From positions 57,077,977-57,141,976 of the forward strand of contig NC_133777.1 in the NCBI RefSeq assembly GCF_003597395.2: a DNA stretch of 64,000 nucleotides. Reading direction: 5' to 3'. Each line of letters begins with the position of its first letter. Positions within the stretch are counted from its first letter, which is position 1. The DNA is from Chelonoidis abingdonii (Eukaryota; Chordata; Testudines; Testudinidae). This document shows positions 1 to 9,245 of the stretch, piece after piece. The position numbers were made by a program, and so were the translations under genes. Below the pieces are notes generated by a model. The model made no database searches, was not told the DNA's origin, and saw only the letters and a program-made list of their open reading frames with translations.

Positions 1-298
1 ACGGTTACTCACCTTTGTAACTGTTGTTCTTCGAGATATGTTGCTCATATCCATTCCACACCCGCCCTCCTTCCCCACTATCGGAGTAGCCGGCAAGAAG
101 GAACTGAGGAGCGGTCGGGCCGGCAGGGGTATATATCAGGCGCCATAGCGGTGCCACTCCAGGGGGCGCCCTGCCGGCCCACCGAGTGTTGCTAGGGTAA
201 AAGTCCCCAACGAACGTGCACGCGGCGCGCGCACACCTACTGGAATGGATATGAGCAACATATCTCGAAGAACAACAGTTACAAAGGTGAGTAACCGT
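1..298. mobile_element. Short DNA element with 58-bp perfect terminal inverted repeats
   Basis: Bases 1-58 and 241-298 are exact reverse complements, starting ACGGTTACTCACC and ending GGTGAGTAACCGT. The 182-bp interior is GC-rich and holds a second, inner inverted pair at 117-128 and 169-180. The same terminal sequence is familiar as an abundant repeat in turtle genomes and transcripts (recalled, not searched). The window starts at the left arm, so any outer bases and the target-site duplication on that side cannot be seen. No reading frame is present, so it is non-autonomous. Confidence 0.85.
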
Positions 299-826
299 CC
301 TTTTCTTTGCAAAGAATCCAGTTACAGTTTTTCACTTGAGAAGTATATTTTCTGGTTGTTCATAAGCTCATTTATTTTGTTAACTCAGTTTCATAGGGAA
401 TTTTAAAAGTCACTTGAATTGTAACTGTTTGTTTTTTTCCATTGGTCTAAAAACACATGGAAGATGTGCAGATTTTTATTTCTGTGGGCCAAACCATGTA
501 GAAATGTGAATGTCAGAGCTAGAAAAGTTCTGCAAGGGTATAGGTCCCTCAGGAAATTGTCCTCAAGTCATTCATTTTTCTGAGCATTCCATTCTATTGT
601 TCCCTCTTACAGTGATAGAGATCAGCGTCTCCACCCACAGGGGAGATGCAGAAGACTTCTCTTTCTCTGGAGCTTCTCATGAAGTAAAGTTGTCATTACA
701 GGTTCTTATCTCTGTACTGTATTTAATTTTGATGCATTTATTAAGTGTTAATTAATGCACTATGGGAGTCCCCCTTCAGCCTTCTATATAAATTGATTCT
801 CTTCTTTCCATATGTTTTGCCCATAA
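299..826. other. Unassigned spacer
   Basis: Mostly AT-rich sequence between the inverted-repeat element and the transposase remnant. An 81-codon open frame at 510-755 on + resembles nothing I know and is probably chance. Some of this stretch may be the 5' untranslated or non-coding part of the hAT copy that follows. Confidence 0.4.
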
Positions 827-2591
827 GGCAAGCAGGCTTCTCTGTCTAAACAAGAACAACAACGGTGCCATAACCAAAGTGTAATGGAGCGATTGATTGA
901 CATTGTTCTGTGTTTGGCCAAAGGTGGGAGACCATTCAGGGGTCACAATGAAAAAGCTGATAGTTTTGAGTAAGATTTATTTCTAAATCTTGTCAATATG
1001 CTCCAAAAATATGATCCCATAATGGCAAAGCGTGTGCAACGATCTCCTCAAAATGCTACCTATATGAGTAATCGCATCCAAAATGATTTAATTGTGGCCT
1101 TGCAGAACATTGTGCAACAAAAGATTGTGTTTTCACTAAATGGAAAATTGGTCTCAATAATTGCTGACAACACTACTGACTGTGGACACCATGAACAGAT
1201 GTCCATTGTGATGTGGTATTTTGACAATGAAAAACATAGTCCAGTTGAACATTTTGTGTCTGTTCACAGACTATTAACAGTTGATGCTCAGTCTATTTTT
1301 GACCAGTTAAATGACAGCCTGGGCATTCTTAAAATTGGCTGGTCATCAGAGATGTCTGTCTGTTTTGATGGTGCATCTACTATGTCTGGATGTACTGCGG
1401 GAGTGAAATACTTTATGTGCACTGCTATGCTCATTGTTTGAACCTCATTCTAGTAGATGCATGCACTTCAAGTAAACATCAACAGAACTCTTTGATTTTT
1501 TTGGTGTTATTCAGACTCTTTATGCCTTCATGGAGGGGAGTCCTGTGCGACATGCAGTAATGGAGAAGATTTCACAAGAAGTAGGATCCCAGCTGAAGAC
1601 TTTGAAGTCACTATCAAACACAAGATGGGCATGCAGAGCAAAAGCAGTGGCTGCTGTAAAACAAAACTACTCCATCATTTTACAAGCTTTACAAGAGGTG
1701 ATCAAAACAACTCACCTTGCTGACGCTAAAATAAAAGCCAGGGGCCTTATCCATGAACTAAATTTATTTAAGTTCATCTTTGCCCTTCACATGATGCACC
1801 CTGTTCTCCAGATGGTGGTAGAAGTGAGTAAGGCTCTTCAAGCTCCAGATCTCAACTTACTTACTGCAATGACAGGGGTGAAAAGCTTGCCTAACTCTTT
1901 GACTGCAATGAGAAGTGGACCAGAATATTTTCAATTTATTTTCAATAACAGTGTTAACATATGTGTAGAAAATGGTATATCCATTCCCCCGGTTAAGAAG
2001 AGAAAAACGTCCACTTGTATTGATGACTCATTTGAGTCCCAGCATCACTTTGATACAAAAGAGGAGCAGGAGAGAATAATTTCATTTTACCCATTCCTAG
2101 ACTCAATGATTACCAGCACTGACCAGCGATTTGAACAGAAAACTTGTAAAATTTGACTGCAATGGGAAAACTGCTGAGCTCAGACATTGGCAGGGACAAT
2201 ATGAGAATCATTGCCAACAAATTTTTAAGTGTCCTTGGATGAGTTGGAAGCTGAAGTCGGGTTGCTTCAGGGTTATGATGAATCTGTTCCTAAAGGTAGC
2301 ACTACGAACGCCAATAGAAAGTGGCTTGATTGGCTAAAGGAATCAGATCGGTTTTCCATGTTCCAGGCCTTTTACAAATCTATTCAATGCTTTGCAGTCT
2401 CACCTATTACAAGCAGTTCATGTGAAAGAGCCTTTTTGAAACTAGCACACGTAAAAAACAAACTGAGAAGTACAATGTCCCAACAGCACCTCGACTCACT
2501 CATGATTTTTTACATTGAACAAGAATTGGCTTTGTCAGTTAATTACAACAATGTGATTGAGGAATTTAAGTCCATAACACCTGGTGAGTGA
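827..2591 (+). pseudogene. hAT-superfamily transposase remnant (ZMYM1/TTF-type relatives), broken
   Basis: The conceptual protein matches the hAT transposase group related to ZMYM1-like proteins. In order it shows a DUF4371-like start (MERLIDIVLCLAKGG from 884, then RPFRGH), a catalytic-core stretch with IIADNTTD (near 1158) and CFDGASTMSG (near 1361), the LSNTRWACR motif (near 1603), and a C-terminal hAT dimerisation block with SSSCERAF and LRSTMSQ (2410-2500). The frame is interrupted by an in-frame TAA at 971-973, a shift near 1424, a shift back at the T-run around 1495, and another break between about 2130 and 2229. The surviving pieces are 827-970, 998-1441, 1530-2156 and 2229-2591. The N-terminal zinc-finger region usual in the family is not recognisable. 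It is not a working gene. A domesticated host gene is unlikely given the several lesions. Confidence 0.85.
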
Positions 2592-2891
2592 TGTCTCATT
2601 CTCTAGGACAGGAAGATGAAGAAATCTTTATCTGTTTTGGTCAAGTTGGGTTAGCTCATTATCTGGTTAAAGATAAAGATCATGAAAATTGACTTTGTAT
2701 ACGCCTGGTTATCACTACAGCCAAAATTTGGTATTTTGTGTGTCATTTTTTAAGTTTGTATTTTTTTAAGTAAAGTTTAGTTGTTAATTTTTTTAAAAAA
2801 AGTTTATTTAAGTTTTAGTTTCTTAGTTTGTTTAATAAAAATGTCCTTTATGATTGAGTATTCAATAAATGTTCGCCTTTAAAAAAAAAAA
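2592..2891 (+). mobile_element. 3' untranslated tail of the hAT copy with poly(A) signal and A-run
   Basis: AT-rich sequence downstream of the transposase stop contains AATAAA at 2834-2839 and 2864-2869, followed 11 bases later by 11 consecutive A (2881-2891). The spacing fits a cleavage and polyadenylation site. This suggests either the element's own poly(A) signal or a retroposed copy of its mRNA. No clear flanking duplication or hAT terminal repeat was found after the A-run. Confidence 0.5.
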
Positions 2892-4582
2892 TTCCCTGAA
2901 CGCACACCCTAATGAAATGTGCTACACATGCCTATGCCTTCAAGGGCATAAGACATGTCTTGAGGGTCAACATTTTCAAAAGGGGCCTCTGGTTTTGGGT
3001 ACCCAAGTTGAGATGTTTTGGGCATTAATTTTCAGACATGCTTGAATATAAGGAAGGATATACCAGAGAATCTGCCCTTTAAGTCTACAGTCCTGGTTCC
3101 AATCACTCTTACACTGTTGATGTCAGTGGAACTACTGATTTAGACCAGTGCAAATACATCAGAATCTGACCCTGCCTGTGGACACTTAGACGGATCCTGT
3201 TACCTGCAGGCACAAGGTACTTAGGTGCAGATTTGATGCTTCATAGACTTTGCAAGCTGCAGGGGTGATGCAAACCAGACCTGGTTCTTTTTCCCTTTAT
3301 CTGTTTTCTGTTCTTTTCCCAGTGTAACTCAGCATAACTTATAATGGCACAAAAGTTCTTGAACAGAGGCGTGGCTAGCCAACTACTCAAAAACTGTCAA
3401 TGCAATGTTAAGGATGAACACTTAATGGAAAGAAAAGTCAGGAAGTGCTAAAACTCAGAACTTCTGAAAATTAGTCCGAAGAATACCTAAATTTGGGCAC
3501 CCACCATGGATATCAACTCAAGTACATGTCAATATTATATATTTTCTCAGATACACTTAATGACACAAACCATAATATATGGAACTCTATGTTTAACAAG
3601 AAGAATAATAGAAAAGAGTACATAGTCACAACTTGTCATGGCTGAAGTAATGCTGCTTAATTTGGGCATTTCAGGGTCTTCTCCGATTTTTAATTGTGCA
3701 TCCCTTTTTGTATATTTAATTTACCAACACTGTTTATATATACCTCATTATCAGCATAGCAACCAGAAAAAGGAAGAGTAGATAACAATGCAAAACAAGT
3801 TGTGCACACAAACATTCACTTCAATCTATTGTGCCAACAAAACTGATGCTAATATCTGAGCATATAAAGGCCTGTTCTCCGTTTGTGAGAAAGAGCCTCG
3901 GGGGAATGAGAAAAAAGAATCAACATTCAATAAACTATCTGAGTACTCTGCCACACACAAAATAGAGAATACTTTTAATGAAAAACTGGAGTCACAACGT
4001 TATTTCTCCAATGGAAAGTTCCTCATATAGTTCTTCCACTAGTCCAATACAAACTGGCCATACAAGAATATAACCCTTTTCCACTTATATCAAAATAGCT
4101 GAGGATGTACACACACAACTAGAAAAACATGGGCACTGTACCATTAATATTTTCATGATTTTCTTGTTGTGTGTGTAAATCCTTGAGCATCTGAGGTATG
4201 CTAGTCAGCCTCAGTGTTCATGAGATCTTCACCTTACAGAATCCCACTGATAGTTACACTAAGATGATTGACACCAATATAAAAGATAGATAGTCAGCTA
4301 TTTGGTTGCACATATTTGAGTAGTCTGCTAGCTGGTATGTCTCAGAAATTACATGTCGTAAATTACTCTGAGTTGTACTGAGGAAAGAACAGAAACCAGT
4401 ATTTTTTGCTCAGTGAATGTTTTCTTGATAGGGTTCACTTTTCTGGGTGCATAATTAATGGAAGGGCTCAACTTGAGGCCCTGATCCTGTAAATGGATCC
4501 CTAGTTGGCAAAAAAAAAAAACCCTGTGAGGCTGTGATTATACAGGCACTAATTCCATTGCAGAATTGGGCCTAAATGAGGA
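2892..4582. other. Non-coding stretch with fossil repeat fragments
   Basis: No gene is visible. Two old dispersed fragments can be recognised. 2957-3045 and 3429-3510 both contain phrases such as TTTTCAAAA and GGGCACCCA (or their variants) that recur at 11814-11995. 3100-3172 belongs to the fold-back relic family discussed at 25028. The remainder is AT-rich and unassigned. Confidence 0.45.
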
Positions 4583-4590
4583 ACTATATA

Positions 4591-4786
4591 CAGGGGCGGC
4601 TCTAGGCATTTTGCGCCCCAAGCATGGCAGGCAAGTTGCCTTTGGGACCTTCGGGACCAGTGGACCCTCTGCAGGCAAGCCGCCAAAGGCAGCCTGCCTG
4701 CCGCCCTCACGGCGACTGGCAGAGCACCCCCAGTGGCTTGCCGCCCCAAGCACGCGCTTGGCGTGCTGATGCTGGAGCCGCCCCTG
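4591..4786 (+). mobile_element. GC-rich hAT MITE with exact 8-bp target duplication
   Basis: The element begins CAGGGGCGGCTCTAGG and ends GGAGCCGCCCCTG, giving inverted ends of the CAGNG hAT type. It is flanked on both sides by ACTATATA (4583-4590 and 4787-4794). It is 196 bp and GC-rich in AT-rich surroundings, with no transposase. Related copies lie at 7098, 19640 (reverse), 40978 and 63182. Confidence 0.93.
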
Positions 4787-4794
4787 ACTATATA

Positions 4795-5221
4795 CAATTA
4801 TTTTTCCTCTTCTTTATAAAGAGGTTTGTTTCTACCATGAGTTCTTTTCTTCTCCTTTTGCAGTTTGGCTAGTAGTCCTGTGTGTTGTCTTGATTCATTT
4901 TATTTTTGCACATAATCCTACAACTCCTTCTGCTCTACTGTTTGGCATCAAAGCATCTATCTTACTTTATGAGTATCATGTTCAGACTTTGACACTGATT
5001 TTAGGCTCGACTGCATGGAGAAGCCCTAAAGACTCCCAGATCCTGCTGGGACCACTGTGACTTACAAGAATTGCTCTGCTTGCATGGGGTTTTCAGACTT
5101 TTTTGCACCCACATGAGAACTCTACTTTCCCCTTAGTTATTATTATTGTTTATTTAAAATTTATGTTTAGGTAAATGGTGGTGTCTTCCCCAAAGAGCGT
5201 ACAATCTAAAACAGCACTTGC
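4795..5221. other. Unassigned spacer
   Basis: AT-rich sequence without recognisable gene or repeat. Confidence 0.4.
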
Positions 5222-5465
5222 AGCCAGGATTGCTGAGTTCAGCAAGGTACTTAAGCATGGGTGATCGGTAGTGTAACCAGATGTCCCAATTTTATAGGGA
5301 CAGTCCTGATTTTTGTGGCTTTTTCTTATATAGGCACCTATTACCCCCACCCCATCCCAATTTTTTTACACTTGCTATCTGGTCGCCCTAGTGGTTTGTA
5401 TGTATGGATGTTTCTCACATGCTTAGAGCTAGGCTTGTGCTTAATTATCTTGCCAAATCAGGGCC
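5222..5465. repeat. Old fold-back relic split by a younger MITE
   Basis: The left part (5229-5262, with TTCAGCAAGGTACTTAAGCA) and the right part (5400-5465, with TTGTGCTTAATTATCTTGCC) look like the two inverted halves of one relic. A related, uninterrupted relic is at 45738-45830 (CACTTAAGCATATGCTTAA). The MITE at 5269-5390 sits between the halves. Confidence 0.5.
5269..5390 (+). mobile_element. 122-bp MITE with TA ends and ACCAGAT/ATCTGGT termini
   Basis: It starts TAGTGTAACCAGAT and ends ATCTGGTCGCCCTA, so the ends are imperfect inverted repeats and include a TA at each side, as expected for TA-targeting elements. The interior includes TTATAGGGACAGTCC. A second copy in the opposite orientation is at 63699-63822. 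The family is common in turtles and other sauropsids (recalled). Confidence 0.75.
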
Positions 5466-7089
5466 TTAAAGAGCTGATTTTTCAACAAACACAAAGGTAT
5501 TCCTGTGTTATGAGCTTGCAAAGTAAAACAAAATCCAAATGCTTAGTTGGCAATTATCCAAAAAGATTCATTCTGTTAATGCTCAGAACTCTATATTCCA
5601 AAGAACCTGAGAAATTAAAAGAGTTGAACATAATTTCAGGTTGCCATAAGACAGCTTATCTTGCACTCCCCCATGGATGCTGGATTTTGCATGACTAATT
5701 TTTTTTATTTTATGTTATTAATAAGGCTGACCTACTATTGCAGCCCCTGTCTGGCCTGGAGTACACAGTATGGCATGTTTCCACTCAAATGCAGGCTAGT
5801 TTCCTCCTAATGTTTGTAAGCTGACACTTTGTCATGTTTTGTCTTTTTAGAAGCAAGTATGTTAACGTGCTCAAACCGATTTCCACAAATCTAATTCTCT
5901 GTTTTATGACGTGTTTCATTTGCAGAACGAAAATGTTTCCCTTAATTTTTTTTCTTTCTTCCACTTGTAACATTTATCAGAAAGCCAACAATTTAGACAA
6001 TATGATAAAGAAATACATACTCCTGCTTCACATGCTACAGCCCTTGCCTAACTCTGGCCTTATTGGTAGGGAGGAAACATCTTTATAGGCATTACACAAA
6101 GCCCATTGAAGTCAATGCAAAGATTCCCATTGACTCCAGTAAGCTTTGGCTCAGACCCTACAGTACCATGTTCAAATTTTCTTTTGAGCAACAGTAAATT
6201 CTCTGTATGGAAAGCCTAAAACAATCCACGTGTGAACAATATTTGAAGAGAAATGAAAGGTCACATTTTTAAGTGGTAGAAACTCAGGCTAAATGCAAAA
6301 AATACAAGTGCAAACCTGCATTCATGAACACAAGCAGGTATTTGTGCATTTGCGTGAATTTTCTTTTTGTTTTCACACCTCAGCCTTTACCTTAAACAAA
6401 TCTTTAAACTATAAAGATTTGGCATAAACCCAAAAATTCAGAAGGTGTCTAAAAGTCCATCTGTAACCTCTTCCTATAAAAGTTGTTTTGTGTGGGTGAC
6501 ACTAATGGAACAGAATTTGGGCTGGTGGTGGTGGTTTGTATATACATACCTATATGCAAAGAACTTTATCAAGTAATTATCAGCATATGTAGCTGCAATT
6601 ACGTGTTCCACAATGACACACAGTCTGGAGTAATGGCATCTGTCTTAAGAAGAAATACAGGTCACAATACTGGGGAATTCCTTTTCTTAACAAACCTCAG
6701 GACAAGGCTGGTTTACAAACTCTTTGTGGGCCCTGGTTCCTGTTGGGTACAGGAAATCAGGGATGCCATATGTGCGGACAGTGGGGAGGCAGAGAAAGCC
6801 ATAGGTCTGTGCTGGGGGACACTTGCACACCCTGTATCAGCTGCTGGAAATGCATGAGTGAACACTGGCATATACTTATGGGGCTAAATAGCTTTTTGAG
6901 AGCTTTGTTCCCCTGTGGGGTGGCTGAAGGTCATTAACCATTCTTTCCTGGGACACTGCACACATTAAAGACAATTAACCCAATGGAGATGCCATGTTAT
7001 ATCACTACAGGGTTGGGTTTGTGCTGTGGAGGGTGGCAGCTGAGTTGTAATGCAGTGATTGTGCAGTGTTTTTGCCTTCAGTATTCACA
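5466..7089. other. Non-coding stretch with one fossil palindromic repeat
   Basis: No gene is visible. 6090-6160 holds a relic with inverted halves (AAAGCCCATTGAAGTCAATG followed by CATTGACTCC and AAGCTTTGG). A related sequence is at 41468-41526. Short open frames at 5834-6088 and 6483-6937 lack any recognisable family. Confidence 0.4.
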
Positions 7090-7097
7090 CTTATTTA

Positions 7098-7398
7098 CAG
7101 AGGTGGCTCTAGCTTTTTTGCCACCCCAAGCACGGCAGGCAGGCTGCTTTCGGTGGCTTGCCTGCAAAAGGTCCCCATTCCCATGGATTCGGTGGCTTGC
7201 CTGCAGGAGGTCTGCCAGTCCTGCGCCTTTGGTGTACCAGCTGCTGAATTGTCGCAGAATCCGTGGGACCGGTGGACCTCCTGCAGGCAAGCCACCAAAG
7301 GCTGCCTGACTGCTGCCCTTGCAGGCACCGGAAGAGCGCCCCCTGCAGCTTGCCACCCAGGCACACACTTGAAGTGCTGGTGCCTGGAGCCGTCGCTG
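7098..7398 (+). mobile_element. GC-rich hAT MITE
   Basis: Begins CAGAGGTGGCTCTAGC and ends GGAGCCGTCGCTG. It is flanked by CTTATTTA (7090-7097) and CTTGTTTA (7399-7406), a 7/8 match. It belongs to the same family as 4591-4786 but keeps more of the internal GTGGCTTGCCTGC-type repeats. The flanking and terminal decay suggests it is older than the 4591 and 63182 copies. Confidence 0.88.
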
Positions 7399-7406
7399 CT
7401 TGTTTA

Positions 7407-8090
7407 CAAACCTCTGTTATTGTGAGCACTTAATCTCTCTTACCTGCCTTAGGAAGATTTTCTTTGGGGTGATATGCAGCTATTCTTTTTTTTTAACTGT
7501 TCATTGTCAGTGGAGCTAACTGCACTTTGTGGTTGTTAATGGAACTAATCCTCACTAGGGTTGAAACTGGTTAAGGTTTCAGTGAGGAGGGAAAGATATT
7601 TATGCACACAGTAGTGGCAGGGCAGATGCTGTCTTTTCCTGTATTAATACTAGAATTGTGTTTCGATTTTCTGCATGTGTACTAAGCCACATAGACTTTC
7701 ATCTACCCCTTATCAGTGTTTTATACTTCTGCTGTGTTGAAAATGGGTAGTGCTTTCTGTAAGCACGTAACACTAACCACACTTTCCCCATCCCTCTGGT
7801 GTATACTTGGAACTTCGGATAGTTCTGAACCTGGAGGCAGGGTGCGTGGGGAATAGATTAAAAAGTATTTGGAGTATTATGGAACCAGATAGTTATGCAC
7901 CATTTACTTTCATGTGCTATGAATTGTGGTACCCAGTCCCAAACCCGAACACATCTTCAGTTCATCATACGTAGGCAGGAGGGGCCACGCACAAGTCAAG
8001 GAGTCTAGAACATTGATTAAAAGTAGTAATGTGTAACTGAAATGTTTTTAAAAAGAAAGGCCAACTGTAAATCTTTAAAAAAAAAAAATT
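7407..8090. other. Unassigned spacer
   Basis: No gene or known repeat is recognised. An A-run of about 12 occurs near 8077-8089. Confidence 0.4.
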
Positions 8091-9245
8091 AAGGAAATGC
8101 AACCGGGAACACTGACCAGATGTTGTTGTCTGTGCATTGTCTTCTTGGCCTCCTCCTACCATGGAGGGGACGGGGTGGAGAGGGGGAAAAATGACTTGTC
8201 GGGGGTGTCTTGTGTGAGGAATCTGGGTGGTGGGCACTTGGGGTTCTGGGACACACACCAGCTCATCATTGCCCTCCTGCATGCTCAGGGGAGTCACCCT
8301 GATTTGGGTTTTGGGTGGAGTGTGAGGTGATGGGAGTCCTGCAGGCTTCCTGTTCTCCCAGCCACCTGGGGGAGGGGAGTCCTTGGAAAAAAAAGGATCC
8401 TCTGGCTCAGCAGCACTCTGGGTGGCACCTGGAGGAGGAGCAGGTGATGGTTCATGGACTGGTTCAGTGTCCCTGGCAGCAAGTGGACCCTGAACTCATT
8501 TGGCCACCAGCTCAGTCAGCCTCTCCATTAAGGAACACTCTCATTCTCTGTGCTGTGCCTCTTGCTCCATGAACCTGTTCAGTCTCTTCCCAGTGTGGGG
8601 CCTGAGGTGGGCTAGACAGAAAATTGGGGGGCTGCCCCTCTCCATGGTCCTGCCCCTGTTCCTCAGGTAAGTGTCAGCCCCACCCCCACCCTTCCCCCAG
8701 GCCCTGGCCCCCAGCCAGGTTGGAGGCTGGAAGCTGGAGCCAGGCAGACTGGGGCAGCTGCTGCGCTGGCTGGTGCCATGATGTGAGCGATGCTCCCCCC
8801 TCCTCCTGCTCCTGTTGGTTCCCCTGGGGCCCCAGGTCTGTGGCTGCTCCTTAGCTCCACACTGCCTTTTCACTGTTTGTAGCTGGTAACAGCCTCCTGG
8901 GTGGGGGGACCCTGCTCTGGGGGCCACAGAGTCCTCAGGGATCAGCGACTGTGGGGCCCAGGAGCCTGGGATAGAGCTGGGCACAGCCAGCATCCGCTGC
9001 TGTCTCTGCTCTGCCTTCACAGCTGGGAGGTCAGAGAACGGTGGCTGCTATCAGGAGTGGGGCGGGGGGGCAGAGTAATGGTCAGAAAGAAAAGGATTCA
9101 GTGCATTGCGGGAATGGAGACTGAGGCCTATCAAAACCTGTGACCTGGCCCCTTTCCCCCGATCATGCTGCATGCTGGCATGTGTACAGAGCTGTGGCAC
9201 AGCCTGAGGCATGTACTTACCCACACCCCTTAGGCGAATTAGCCC
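8091..9245. other. GC-rich segment of unknown origin
   Basis: Base composition shifts abruptly to GC-rich with long open frames on both strands (for example 8541-9020 on minus, 159 codons, and 8315-8572 on plus). Low-complexity Gly/Ser/Pro-rich translations and overlapping frames on both strands argue for composition rather than coding. The minus-strand end (FMEQEAQHRE) faintly recalls coiled-coil tails of Myb/SANT-type transposon proteins, but this is weak. Its right part, 9079-9215, is shared with 16256-16393. A degraded transposon is my best guess. Confidence 0.3.
9079..9215 (+). repeat. Dispersed repeat, copy 1 (shared with 16256-16393)
   Basis: Contains AGAAAGAAAAGGATTCAGTG followed by CATTGCGGGA, and downstream GCATGTGTACAGAGCTGTGG. 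The same blocks occur in the same order at 16256-16393, with many substitutions and small gaps. The family is not identified. Confidence 0.5.

Noticed and set aside
827..2591. Domesticated host gene of the ZMYM1-like family
   Set aside because: One in-frame stop and at least three frame changes in 1.8 kb are incompatible with a maintained gene.
5261..5698. 145-codon plus-strand open frame
   Set aside because: It begins at the TA-flanked MITE and continues through a fossil repeat. No protein similarity recognised.
8541..9020. 159-codon minus-strand open frame
   Set aside because: Composition-driven. No convincing family, no conserved core, and overlapping frames lie on plus. Kept only as an unknown GC-rich segment.
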